From an uncultured Clostridia bacterium (GTDB lineage: Bacteria; Bacillota; Clostridia; Lachnospirales; CAG-274): 54,401 bases of DNA. The DNA is taken from the NCBI GenBank assembly GCA_949948985.1, contig CATLIG010000012.1, forward strand, positions 1 to 54,401. The letters are read 5' to 3'. Position numbers and translations under genes: made by a program. Positions 1-8,247 of this stretch are shown in pieces (the stretch's first letter is position 1; the number at the start of each line of letters is the position of its first letter). The notes beneath the pieces are model-generated. The model was not told where the DNA came from. It saw nothing but the letters and a program-made list of their open reading frames with translations, and made no database searches.

Positions 1-121
1 TGTCTACATTTTGGGATCGCTTTTGTTTATTCCTGTCCCAGCAATTGTATACTACTTCCCCTGGCGGTAATCAACATTCTCTCAATCCCTTTTTCTTGTT
101 GTGTCTACCTTATAGGGTACA
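1..121. mobile_element. End of an insertion sequence (IS3-like ends), left window edge
   Basis: Bases 2-126 are the reverse complement of 54277-54401. Read outward from the window the element starts TGTACCCTATAAGGTAGACA at base 121, which resembles IS3-family ends (TG...CCC...GGACA type). A second copy of the motif TGTCTAC-x-TT-x-T-x-GGG lies at 1-14 and again at 103-116, which could be two transposase-binding sites. No transposase is inside the window, so the family assignment is an inference. The insertion cuts the dockerin gene. Confidence 0.7.
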
Positions 122-789
122 TTATAACCGCCCGTAAGCAAAAGATTATTGACAGTAAAAGAAGTATTGACATAATCTCCTTTTTGTGATTTAAACGCGT
201 CATCGTCAACAATCCACTTAACCGTATACCCTGTTTGCTCGTCAGTACTTTCTTCAAAAATTTCCTCTGTACTTTCTTTCGTACTTTCTTCAGAAATTTC
301 CTCTGTACTTTCTTTCGTACTTTCTTCAGAAATTTCCTCTGTTTCATCCGTTTGAGTTTCATCAGAAGAAGTTTCTTCCACACTGTCCGTTTCAAAAATT
401 TCCGTACTTGATGTTTCTTCCTCTTGCTTATTGGAGCTTACTTCGTCTGTTTCCATTTCTTCCGAGGTGCTTTCATTTGTATCCTCGTAAGCCGGAAAAA
501 CAAAATCCGGGTCAAGAACTTTTCTGAAAATAATAGCGGCGTCCAGTGCGGTAAGCTCATCAATGCCATTATTTTTAACATTAGCGTTTCTTAATCCCTC
601 ATCTGATATAAAAACCGAATCTTTATCTAAAATATATTGAAGTAAATAAGACACGTCCTGAATATCAACAATGCCGTCAACATAAACATCTCCCGGATTA
701 ACTTTATCCTCGTCTGCCGAAAAAACAGTAACTACCGAAGAAATTGTAATAATAACCGATATAAATAAAGCAAATAAATTTTTACTCAT
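82..789 (-). CDS. Secreted dockerin-like protein, 3' end replaced by an insertion sequence
   Basis: The product has an N-terminal signal peptide (hydrophobic residues 5-24, cleavage after FSA). Two Ca2+-loop/helix repeats of dockerin type follow at about residues 34-54 and 69-92 (D-V-Y-V-D-G-I-V-D then D-V-S-Y-L-L; second repeat N-N-G-I-D-E-L-T-A-L-D). A Ser/Thr/Glu-rich linker comes next at about 100-185, then the beginning of a further domain with a GDYV...GGYNV pattern like a cohesin or other beta-sandwich module. The last 13 or so codons and the TGA lie inside the insertion sequence, so the natural C-terminus is missing. The start at 789 has the RBS GGAGGG. Dockerins attach enzymes to cohesin scaffolds outside the cell. 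Here the dockerin is N-terminal, so the protein may be a scaffold or cell-surface component. The partner is unknown. Confidence 0.7.
   Translation of the reverse strand: MSKNLFALFISVIITISSVVTVFSADEDKVNPGDVYVDGIVDIQDVSYLLQYILDKDSVFISDEGLRNANVKNNGIDELTALDAAIIFRKVLDPDFVFPAYEDTNESTSEEMETDEVSSNKQEEETSSTEIFETDSVEETSSDETQTDETEEISEESTKESTEEISEESTKESTEEIFEESTDEQTGYTVKWIVDDDAFKSQKGDYVNTSFTVNNLLLTGGYNVPYKVDTTRKRD
244..342 (-). repeat. 36-bp tandem repeat in the dockerin linker
   Basis: About 2.7 copies of a 36-bp unit encode E-I-S-E-E-S-T-K-E-S-T-E. The last copy is diverged (E-I-F-E-E-S-T-D-E-Q-T). The unit length is a multiple of three, so copy-number change would alter linker length without shifting the frame. 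Confidence 0.85.
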
Positions 790-1085
790 AATTCCCTCCG
801 TTTTTTAGAAAACTTCTAGCATAAAACAGCAAAAATTTTCTTTGATATACCAGATGTAACAAACCTGTTCATATTTTTATTATTTCACTATAAATTTGTA
901 AAAACCCGCAAATTTTTAAAGCAAAAGCTTCTGATTTATGTAGAACTTAATTCTCTTTAAATGCTGCCGTAAAAGTTTTCAGAACTTGTTATAATATCAG
1001 TAAAGTAATACTTTATATATATCGTCAAAAAATTATATATTATTAATAAAAACTCTTACAAAAAATCAATAAAAGAAAAATCATT
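790..1085. other. Intergenic, no gene seen
   Basis: This is AT-rich sequence between thiC and the dockerin gene. It contains an eroded family-B end (AACCTGTTCATA near 870). I see no open frame with an RBS and no clear terminator. Confidence 0.5.
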
Positions 1086-2381
1086 TTAAATTCCAATATC
1101 GATACCCTCAAGAATTCTGTTCATATTTTTAACAGCGCACATTTCACCACACATAGTACATGTTTCTGAAATTTCAGGCATAGAAGATTCTCTGTATGCC
1201 TTTGCTTTTTCAGGGTCTATGGCCTCTTTAAACTGAGCGTCCCAGTCAAGAGCACGTCTTGCCACAGCCATACGCTTATCCCATTCTCTTGCGCCCTTGA
1301 CACCTTTTGAAATATCTGCGGCATGAGCGGCAATTCTACTCGCAATAATACCGTCTTTCATATCCTGTAAATCAGGTAATCTTAAATGTTCCGCCGGAGT
1401 GACATAACATAAGAAATCAGCGCCGTTTGCAGCCGCTATAGCGCCTCCTATAGCACTTGTGATATGGTCATATCCGGGAGCTATGTCTGTAACAAGCGGT
1501 CCTAAAACATAGAAAGGCGCACCATGACAAAGTCTTTTTTCAATAATCATATTAGCGGCGATTTCATTCATAGCCATATGTCCGGGTCCCTCAATCATAA
1601 CCTGAACATTTCTGTCCCAAGCCCGTTTTGTAAGTTCTCCCAGAACAATAAGCTCCTCAATCTGACTAGCGTCTGTTGAATCATCAATACATCCCGGTCT
1701 GCAAGCATCGCCAAGACTCATAGTCACATCATATTTTTCACAAATATCCAATATCTTGTCATAATACTCATAGAAAGGATTTTCATTTCCTGTAAGCTCC
1801 ATCCATGAATATACCAAAGCTCCTCCTCTTGAAACAATATTCATAATTCTGCCATTATTTTTAAATTTTCTGGCTGTTTCTTTATTTATACCCACATGAA
1901 TTGTCTGAAAATCAACTCCATCTTTAGCGTGAGCCTCAACCACCTCTAAAAATTCCTCCGCCGTAATATCCTGAAGTTTTTTATGGTGATATCCTATAAC
2001 ATCATACATAGGAACCGTACCTACCATAGCAGTTGATTCTTTCACAAGCCTTTCTCTGAAAGCTTTTGTCTGACCATAAGAACTTAAATCCATAATAGCT
2101 TCCGCTTTCATATCAAGAGCTGTTCTTACCTTTTCCATTTCTCTGTCAATATTTGCGCAGTCCTTTGAGATACCTAAATTTACATTAATTTTAGTTCTCA
2201 TTTTCTCCCCTACGGCTTCAGGGTCAAGACTTTTGTGATTTTTATTGGCTGGAATAATAACCTTTCCAACAGAAATAAGCTCTCTAAGTTCATTTACATC
2301 AATAGATTCTTTTTTAGCTACAATTTCCATTTCTTTTGTAATAATACCTTTTCTTGCGGCGTCCATTTGAGTTGTGTACAT
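1086..2381 (-). CDS. thiC: Phosphomethylpyrimidine synthase ThiC
   Basis: ThiC is the radical-SAM enzyme that converts aminoimidazole ribotide to HMP phosphate, the pyrimidine half of thiamine. The protein is 431 residues, the short bacterial/archaeal form without the long N-terminal extension of the E. coli type. The C-terminal iron-sulfur motif is C408-x2-C411-x3-C415 (C-T-M-C-G-E-M-C). Core family segments are clear, such as E-G-P-G-H and [14 protein letters not shown]. The start at 2381 follows the RBS AGGAGG. It is a single-gene unit preceded by a TPP riboswitch, so it should be shut off when TPP is abundant. The remaining thiazole-branch genes lie 38 kb away at 40.2-44.1 kb. Confidence 0.97.
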   Translation of the reverse strand: MYTTQMDAARKGIITKEMEIVAKKESIDVNELRELISVGKVIIPANKNHKSLDPEAVGEKMRTKINVNLGISKDCANIDREMEKVRTALDMKAEAIMDLSSYGQTKAFRERLVKESTAMVGTVPMYDVIGYHHKKLQDITAEEFLEVVEAHAKDGVDFQTIHVGINKETARKFKNNGRIMNIVSRGGALVYSWMELTGNENPFYEYYDKILDICEKYDVTMSLGDACRPGCIDDSTDASQIEELIVLGELTKRAWDRNVQVMIEGPGHMAMNEIAANMIIEKRLCHGAPFYVLGPLVTDIAPGYDHITSAIGGAIAAANGADFLCYVTPAEHLRLPDLQDMKDGIIASRIAAHAADISKGVKGAREWDKRMAVARRALDWDAQFKEAIDPEKAKAYRESSMPEISETCTMCGEMCAVKNMNRILEGIDIGI

Positions 2382-2502
2382 TGTAAAAACCTCCTAAAAA
2401 TAAAAGACTTTAAATTCAAGTAATAATATAAACGCTGATTTAGTCTGTACTAATCAGTGTTTTTACTTAAAAGAAAAGTCTTTAAACTGTAAAATTAAAA
2501 AC

Positions 2503-2575
2503 CGACTTCCCTTCGATAGCATTATCTATATCAGGTCAAAGGGTATAATCTCAGCAAAACGCACCCCCGTCAGAT
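2503..2575 (-). promoter_or_regulatory. TPP riboswitch (THI element) upstream of thiC
   Basis: The minus strand reads GACGGGGGTGCG, then GCTGAGATTATACCC, TTTGACCTGATATAGAT, AATGCTATCGAAGGGAAG, which contains the conserved CUGAGA, ACCUGAU and AAUGC...AGGGAA blocks of the TPP aptamer. Downstream (about 2402-2485), AAAGACTTT can pair with AAAGTCTTT next to the thiC RBS across a CTGATT...AATCAG hairpin. That suggests control at translation or by a weak terminator; the mechanism is inferred. Confidence 0.95.
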
Positions 2576-2738
2576 AACATTATACTACTGATTAAAATAA
2601 TAATCAATAACTTTTTCAATTTTATCATAAAAATGAATTTTTAAAAATTATATGCTCCGCCCGCACCCTTAAACTATTTAAAAATGTTTTAATATGAATT
2701 TTATAACAAAAAGAGTACGATATGCTTTGCTAAGTTTT

Positions 2739-2903
2739 TATAGTCAATCAATTTTAAAATTGATAAAATGAAACGAAATGAAAATTATTTTTACAAGACA
2801 GAGGAAAGAAAACATAGCCACAGTCCTATGCCGACTGACGATAACGTAAAAAAAATGATTTTTAGCCGCCGAACTTATTCATTTTTCAAATTGATTGACT
2901 ATA
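2739..2903. mobile_element. Family A MITE-like element, copy A1 (diverged)
   Basis: Ends are TATAGTCAATCA at 2739 and TGATTGACTATA up to 2903, 165 bp. The core resembles the other copies (CATAGCC...CCGACTGACG). Its last 18 bases provide the end of the panE reading frame. Confidence 0.85.
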
Positions 2904-3833
2904 ATTAAATTTTTCAGCAACTTTCTTATAAAGAGGAACAGACACGCCATATTCTTCAGCAATTTTTATAACGTCAAAAACAAGTCCGTCTATTTCAGAA
3001 TCTCCTCCCTTTTCAATATCTTTCTGCATAGAAGATGTAACATTAGGGAGAACTGTTGAGAGCATTTGAAGATTTTTTTCGATAATATCGTCCTCAAGAA
3101 TGATATCCATAGCTTTTCCCACATTAACAACTTCTTCCATAAGCTTAATAAGAAAGTCTCTTTTTTCTCCCTCTGCCTGTAGCTCACCGGCATTTGTTTC
3201 AAGGTAAGCACAAGCTGCCGATATAGGAGAAACGTATGAAAATTTTCTGTATACTTCCGTTCTTATGTCATCAGAAACAGACGCGTCTATACCGCTTTCG
3301 TTAAGGTCGTCTGTAATCTGATTAATAATTTCCGTCCATTTATGAGCCTCTTTTCTTTTTAAGTCGGCCTTTCTAAATCCATAAATCATACGGAAAATAT
3401 CGCTTCTCATCGTAATCTCACCATAATATGAAATATCAGACGAAATATATATACATCCTCCAAGAGAAATAATTTTAGGAACTTTTTCGGCGATTTTTGT
3501 GGCAAACCCAAAACAGTTTGTAATAGGTATAACAATAGTGTTTTCGTGAGACACTCTTTCAATAAACGGAATAAGTGCGTTAATAGAATAGCATTTCACA
3601 CATACAAAAATAACATCCGCTTTATCATTATACCACTCTGTTTTTGACACTTTAGGTTCTTTAATATGTATTTTTCCAAGCTTTGGAGAAAGTACAAAAA
3701 GACCTTTCTGTTCAATAGCCTCAAGATGCTTTCCTCTGGCAATAAATGTAACGTCTTTTCCTTCTTTAGCCAAAAAACTGCCTATACACGCTCCTGTTCC
3801 CCCCGTACCCAGAATAAGATATTTTAAATTCAT
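2886..3833 (-). CDS. panE: Ketopantoate reductase family protein (PanE/ApbA-like)
   Basis: An NADPH-dependent reductase family whose best-known member makes pantoate for pantothenate and CoA. The nucleotide-binding glycines G9-x-G11-G12-x-G14 open a Rossmann fold. The C-terminal helical domain has the R-T-E-V-Y-R-K-F segment that carries the family's catalytic lysine, and the length (315 aa) is normal. Family members also reduce other 2-keto acids, so the substrate is not certain. The last residues Y-S-Q-S-I and the TGA lie inside repeat A1, so the original C-terminus has been replaced by element sequence. RBS AAAGGCGG precedes the ATG at 3833. The gene lies downstream of the oxidoreductase genes but is separated from them by about 470 bp of repeats. 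Confidence 0.85.
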   Translation of the reverse strand: MNLKYLILGTGGTGACIGSFLAKEGKDVTFIARGKHLEAIEQKGLFVLSPKLGKIHIKEPKVSKTEWYNDKADVIFVCVKCYSINALIPFIERVSHENTIVIPITNCFGFATKIAEKVPKIISLGGCIYISSDISYYGEITMRSDIFRMIYGFRKADLKRKEAHKWTEIINQITDDLNESGIDASVSDDIRTEVYRKFSYVSPISAACAYLETNAGELQAEGEKRDFLIKLMEEVVNVGKAMDIILEDDIIEKNLQMLSTVLPNVTSSMQKDIEKGGDSEIDGLVFDVIKIAEEYGVSVPLYKKVAEKFNYSQSI

Positions 3834-3871
3834 AATAAACTGTTCCGCCGCCTTTCAAAAAATATCTATAC

Positions 3872-3975
3872 AATTATATCAAAACAATAAAATAATAACA
3901 TAACAATCTTTAAAAAATCTGATATATATATCAAAAAATTATTTTATTGTTTCACTCTAAAAATTTTGAGAATCA
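3872..3975. repeat. Family C dispersed repeat, copy C1
   Basis: It shows the family pattern AAACAATAAAATAAT ... CTGATATATATATCAAAAAAT, then TTTTATTGTTTCACTCTAAA and AATTTTGAGAAT. The inner arms (ACAATAAAATAAT / ATTATTTTATTGTTT) are complementary. Confidence 0.7.
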
Positions 3976-4078
3976 CCAGACCTGTTTAAAACCACCATAA
4001 TAACAATCGGCAAAATATTTGTCACTCGGTGTTACGGAGATTCAGAACAGGTCTATTACAGAAACTGCTGTAATAGAC
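3976..4078. repeat. Family B dispersed repeat copy B1 plus adjoining hairpin
   Basis: The ends are CAGACCTGTTTAAAACC near 3977 and GAACAGGTCTATT near 4045-4057. A perfect stem TCTATTACAG / CTGTAATAGA (about 4052-4077) follows and ends in CTTTT. It may act as a terminator for either strand. Confidence 0.6.
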
Positions 4079-4254
4079 TTTTATTTCAACAAATGTTTAT
4101 AATCAAGAAACTCAAAAAAATTAAACTTATCAACTATAACAACTATTTTTCCTGGTAAAAAATAACCATTTTCAATTATATCAAAGTCACTGAAAAAACA
4201 CAAGGAAAAAAATATTACATTTTTATATCTATTAAAAATCATTATTTCATAAAA

Positions 4255-4285
4255 TTTTAAAGGGGAATTAATTCCCCTTTAAAAC
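4255..4285 (-). terminator. Terminator after the oxidoreductase alpha-beta gene
   Basis: The palindrome AAAGGGGAATTAATTCCCC with flanking TTTAAAA runs lies 22 bp after the stop codon at 4307. On the minus strand the stem is followed by a T-rich run. Confidence 0.75.
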
Positions 4286-4306
4286 TTTTGAAAAAAATCA
4301 GTTCTG

Positions 4307-6541
4307 TTATAACTTGTCACATTCGTTTCTGACTTTAAGTCTTTCCCAGCGTCTGTCAATTTCCCCTTGAATTTCGTCAACAACCCCTTTGAATTCAGCA
4401 TTTTTAAGATGCCTTGTTCTTCCCATCATAGCAAACCACTCTACTACGTCAATCTTGCTGTTCTTCTTTTCAGGGTCATAGTTAATTGTGGTTATACCTT
4501 TTTCAATTTCATATAAAGGATGGTAACAGCAATCTACCGCCTTAGCTATAACATCTTTTTCAAATCGTGGCTCATCACCCCAGTTAAGCGGGCAGGCTGA
4601 TAAACATTTAATATATGCCATTCCCTCTTTTTTAGCATACTCCTGTGCTTTTTTAGCCTTTTTTATAAAATCGGCAGGATGAGTTTCCGCCGCCGTTGCC
4701 ACATAAGGAATATTTGCCGCGGCAAAAATCTGAGGATTATCTTTATGGAAAGTAACCTTTCCCTTTCCGCATTTTCCAATGTGACTTGTAGAGCTTCTGG
4801 CTCCTTTAGGAGTGGAATAAGACTGTTGATATCCTGTATTCATATATCCTCCGTTATCATATTCCAAAACAATCATTCCGTGATTTCTAAGCCCTGCCCC
4901 AATAGCCGAACCAAGACCAATATCAAGTCCCCCGTCGCCTGAAACCATTATAAACGTCACATCTTCATCAGGAATTTCACCTCTTTTGACTTTTTGATTA
5001 TATACTTCCAATACTCCTGATAAAGTAGCGGCTCCACTTTGAAATAAATTGTGTATATAATTTACCTTAAAAGAGGTTTTGGGATAAGCGGTAGTAACAA
5101 CCATTCCGCATCCGGTATGAAATAAGAGAACCACATTTCCTGAAATACCCTTTAAAAATAAATTCAAATTAATAAATATACCGCATCCAGGACAAGCTCC
5201 ATGTCCGGGAGCGATACGTCTTGGCATACTCAGACTTTCCTTAATACTTCCTCCGGAAACAGTTATTTTGCCGTTTTCATCAACACCTGACTTAACATTT
5301 TCAGGAGATGTCATTTCTTTTGTAAGAGGAGCAAAGTATCTTAAATCCTTTTCTCCCGAACCGACATATTTATTAATATAATCAAATTTCATAACCTCTT
5401 CGGATTTAATTTTAGCAATACCATCATTAAGAATTTTTTCAGCGTCCTCCACATAAAAATCACACCCGCCTATACCATAAACACGGGTAATAACATCAGC
5501 GTGAGAATTAAAATCTTTTAAGAGGGCCTTTATCTCAATGGACAAATTTCCTCCTCCAGCTCCAAAACTGTCCTGCCTGTCACATACGACAACCGCTTTA
5601 GCATTTTTAATAACGTCATAAATTTCATCAACCGCCCAGGGTCTTAATACGCTTACAGTAGCAGCTCCCACCTTAAAACCTTTCTGTCTTAAATTATCAA
5701 CAGCATCTTTCGCTGTATCAAAAGCTGAACCTAAAATAAACATAATAACATCAGCGTCATTTGTCATATATCCCTTGCATATATGGTATCTTCTTCCCGA
5801 AATATTACAGTATTCCTCAAAAACAGATGGAATAAGCTTTTTTGCTTTTTCCATAGCGATGTGGAGCTGATATTTGTTATTTGTAAGGTCAGGCTCATTC
5901 ATATAAGAACCAATAGTAACAGGGTTTTCAAAATCAAAAACAGTAACCTCTGGCTTATATTCACCGATAAAATCCAATACATCGCTGTCATTCTCAAATA
6001 CTAATGCTTTTCTTTTCTGATGACTTGTGAAAAAACCATCGTAAGCGATAATAACAGGCAATCTTAGATTTTCGGCTATTTTAAGAGCAATAATATTAAA
6101 ATCATATACCTCCTGAGGCACTTTAGCAAATAGAATAATCCACCCACAGTTAAGAGCGTACATAATATCACTATGGTCACCTTTAATAGAGAGCGGTCCT
6201 GATACAGTTCTGCACGCTACGTTCAAGACCATAGGAAACCTTGTTCCCGACTGAACTGGAAGCTGTTCTATAGCGTATAAAAGTCCGTTTGCGCTTGTAG
6301 CGTTAAACACTCTTCCGCCGGCTGCGCTTCCTCCATAGCATATTCCGGCTGCGCTGTGTTCTCCCTCCGCCGGAATAAGTTTTACATCATGCAGACCTTC
6401 CGCACCCATTAAATCAAGCTGCTCGGCTACCTGTGTAGATGGTGTAATAGGATAGTATCCCATAATATGATAATTTATTTGTTTAGCGGCGAGAGCGGCA
6501 AGCTCGTTTCCGCTGTCAAAAACCATTTTTTGTCCAAGCAT
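4307..6541 (-). CDS. 2-oxoacid:ferredoxin oxidoreductase, fused alpha-beta subunits
   Basis: This enzyme oxidatively decarboxylates a 2-oxo acid with CoA, TPP and ferredoxin. Residues 1 to about 400 match the alpha subunit (G-Y-Y-P-I-T-P-S-T near residue 30, E-G-E-H-S-A-A-G). Residues from about 435 match the TPP-binding beta subunit, with C-P-G-C-G near 448 and G-D-G-G-L-D-I near 533 followed by the N of the TPP motif in Y-D-N-G-G-Y. The gamma and delta parts are on the next gene upstream (6841-7911). The ATG at 6541 is preferred over an upstream TTG because GGGGAG sits just before it. The closest known relatives act on pyruvate, 2-oxoisovalerate or similar acids; sequence reading alone does not settle the substrate. 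The 744-aa AB fusion paired with a GD fusion is a notable layout. Confidence 0.9.
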   Translation of the reverse strand: MLGQKMVFDSGNELAALAAKQINYHIMGYYPITPSTQVAEQLDLMGAEGLHDVKLIPAEGEHSAAGICYGGSAAGGRVFNATSANGLLYAIEQLPVQSGTRFPMVLNVACRTVSGPLSIKGDHSDIMYALNCGWIILFAKVPQEVYDFNIIALKIAENLRLPVIIAYDGFFTSHQKRKALVFENDSDVLDFIGEYKPEVTVFDFENPVTIGSYMNEPDLTNNKYQLHIAMEKAKKLIPSVFEEYCNISGRRYHICKGYMTNDADVIMFILGSAFDTAKDAVDNLRQKGFKVGAATVSVLRPWAVDEIYDVIKNAKAVVVCDRQDSFGAGGGNLSIEIKALLKDFNSHADVITRVYGIGGCDFYVEDAEKILNDGIAKIKSEEVMKFDYINKYVGSGEKDLRYFAPLTKEMTSPENVKSGVDENGKITVSGGSIKESLSMPRRIAPGHGACPGCGIFINLNLFLKGISGNVVLLFHTGCGMVVTTAYPKTSFKVNYIHNLFQSGAATLSGVLEVYNQKVKRGEIPDEDVTFIMVSGDGGLDIGLGSAIGAGLRNHGMIVLEYDNGGYMNTGYQQSYSTPKGARSSTSHIGKCGKGKVTFHKDNPQIFAAANIPYVATAAETHPADFIKKAKKAQEYAKKEGMAYIKCLSACPLNWGDEPRFEKDVIAKAVDCCYHPLYEIEKGITTINYDPEKKNSKIDVVEWFAMMGRTRHLKNAEFKGVVDEIQGEIDRRWERLKVRNECDKL

Positions 6542-6677
6542 AAAAACACTCCCCAAAATATTATTTGTATTAACCTGTTTGAGAGCCTCCTCAATGCCGT
6601 CTGACGAAAAGATTTCTTGTCAGCCGTCACCACTCAGGTTTTCGAACATGTTTATTATATTAATTTTTTCTTACTTT

Positions 6678-6840
6678 ATAAACAATCAACTTGAAAAATG
6701 AATAAGTTCGTCGGCTAAAAATCATTTTTCCGCGTTATCGTCAGTCTACATAAGACTGCGGCTACACTTTACTTTATCTGTCTTGTAAAAATAATTTTTA
6801 TCTCGCTTCCTTTTATCCATTTTCAAATTGATTGACTATA
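6678..6840. mobile_element. Family A MITE-like element, copy A2
   Basis: Left end TATAAACAATCAACTTG (two differences from consensus), right end TTGATTGACTATA up to 6840. It lies between the two oxidoreductase genes and its right end directly abuts the stop codon of the upstream gene. Confidence 0.85.
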
Positions 6841-7911
6841 CTATAAATCAATAGGTATTTCATTTGCCGTATAAGATGTTGAGTCAACCCACGAGTTAGC
6901 TCCAACATCATCAAAATTAATATTATCATTTAATAAATCAATATTGTTTATATTTGTTTTAGTAATATCATGTTCTCTTTCAAGTCCTTCTGTAATAGCG
7001 CTTGTAGGGCATACCTCCACACACCTCATACACCCTTTGCAGTGTCTGTAATCAGGTCCAAGATTAACCATAGCCTTTTTACCGTTATATTCTCCCTCTG
7101 TAAACTGGTAAACCATATCAGGACAATAAATATCGCACATACCACAGTTAATGCATTTTTCTTTATCAAATAAAGGTATATACCCTTCCCTGCTTGCGGA
7201 CAAATCATTTGATACAGAACTTCCAAAAATAGGATTGACTCCACCTAAAGGAGCATTGTCAAATCCCCATACCCTTTTGATTTCCTCATACTTTTCAAAC
7301 TGATATTTTCCGTCATTTGGAATAACAATCCCTTTGGTATTCTCAAAACCGGCTCTTATACCTTTTAAGTTACCCTCAAGATTTTTGGGATATTTTTTTC
7401 CAAGAGTATCTGAAACAACCTTTTCAACATATTCCAAAGGAATAAATCCGCTTGCTTTCGCCACCGCTCCAAGTAAAACCATATTGACTCTTGTTTTATT
7501 CTCCATAGCGATTTTAAGAGCGTCAACAACAAAAAGTTCGCCGGCACACATTTTAAATCTATCTCTTATAAACCCTGCGCTTTCTCCTGAATTTACAATA
7601 ACCTTTGTCTTTTCGGACACTCCCGCCATAACCAAAGGCTTTCCCGCCAGCCTTTCGTGAAAAATCACAACCATATCCGGTGAAATAACGGGACAATTTA
7701 TTCTTATTTCCTTATCAGGCTTGGCGTACCTGATAAAACTTTTAACAGGAGAACCCCTTTTTTCCGAGCCATAGCTCGCGAAACTTGAAGCGTTAAGCCC
7801 CATATATAAAGCTCCCAGCTCACCTAAAAGCTTTCCGGATAAATTAGCTCCAAGACCGCCTATACTTTCAAGTCTCATTTCAAAATAATCCTTGCCGAAA
7901 TCCGCTTCCAT
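6841..7911 (-). CDS. 2-oxoacid:ferredoxin oxidoreductase, fused gamma-delta (ferredoxin) subunits
   Basis: Partner of the alpha-beta gene downstream. The N-terminal 190 residues are the gamma fold that helps bind CoA (E-S-I-G-G-L-G-A-N, and Y-G-S-E-K-R-G-S-P-V). A ferredoxin domain with two [4Fe-4S] motifs follows: C-I-N-C-G-M-C-D-I-Y-C-P at about residues 250-261 and C-K-G-C-M-R-C-V-E-V-C-P at about 290-301. Together the two genes encode the full ABGD set in two polypeptides and would pass electrons to a soluble ferredoxin. RBS AGAGGTG precedes the ATG at 7911. The stop TAG is the first codon beyond repeat A2, which now separates the pair by 300 bp. Confidence 0.92.
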   Translation of the reverse strand: MEADFGKDYFEMRLESIGGLGANLSGKLLGELGALYMGLNASSFASYGSEKRGSPVKSFIRYAKPDKEIRINCPVISPDMVVIFHERLAGKPLVMAGVSEKTKVIVNSGESAGFIRDRFKMCAGELFVVDALKIAMENKTRVNMVLLGAVAKASGFIPLEYVEKVVSDTLGKKYPKNLEGNLKGIRAGFENTKGIVIPNDGKYQFEKYEEIKRVWGFDNAPLGGVNPIFGSSVSNDLSASREGYIPLFDKEKCINCGMCDIYCPDMVYQFTEGEYNGKKAMVNLGPDYRHCKGCMRCVEVCPTSAITEGLEREHDITKTNINNIDLLNDNINFDDVGANSWVDSTSYTANEIPIDL

Positions 7912-7977
7912 AAAAACACCTCTCGAAAAAAATTTTGTATCTCTTTATCATTATTTTCAAAACCAAAATTTTTATTC

Positions 7978-8055
7978 ATTAGACTTCTTTAGAAACTACA
8001 AAATTATATCAATACAATAAAAAAATATTTTATTCAATAGACCTGTTTAATAACC
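7978..8055. repeat. Partial family D repeat joined to a family B end
   Basis: TTAGACTTCTTTAGAAACTA and ATATTTTATTCAATAGACC match the start of family D. This runs into ATAGACCTGTTTAATAACC of family B, which is cut by the short family A element at 8056. It is a nest of three element types. Confidence 0.65.
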
Positions 8056-8124
8056 TATAGTCAATCAACTTGAAAAGGATTTTTATACGCTGAACTTGTT
8101 CAATTTTTAAGTTAATTGACTATA
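8056..8124. mobile_element. Family A element, internally deleted copy A3 (69 bp)
   Basis: Both ends are intact (TATAGTCAATCAACTTG and AAGTTAATTGACTATA), but most of the core is gone, leaving GGATTTTTATACGCTGAACT. Confidence 0.85.
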
Positions 8125-8174
8125 TCAGTGTAAAACTTCGAAATAAATCTGTTCATAGTAAAAGAAAAAAAATA

Positions 8175-8243
8175 AACCTGTTCGATAATCGTTTAGTATA
8201 AATAAAATTTTTTACTTATACTAAACGATTATCAAACAGGTCT
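8175..8243 (-). terminator. coaX terminator formed by a family B type inverted repeat
   Basis: The arms 8176-8201 and 8216-8241 pair over 26 bp with one mismatch (ACCTGTTCGATAATCG... with ...ATTATCAAACAGGT). On the minus strand a T-rich run (TTTATTTTTTTTC) follows. It lies 5 bp past the coaX stop. Confidence 0.85.
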
Positions 8244-8247
8244 GATT

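Noticed and set aside
244-342. Possible CRISPR-like short regular repeat
   Set aside because: Units are directly adjacent without spacers and encode a protein linker; the same holds for 47236-47390.
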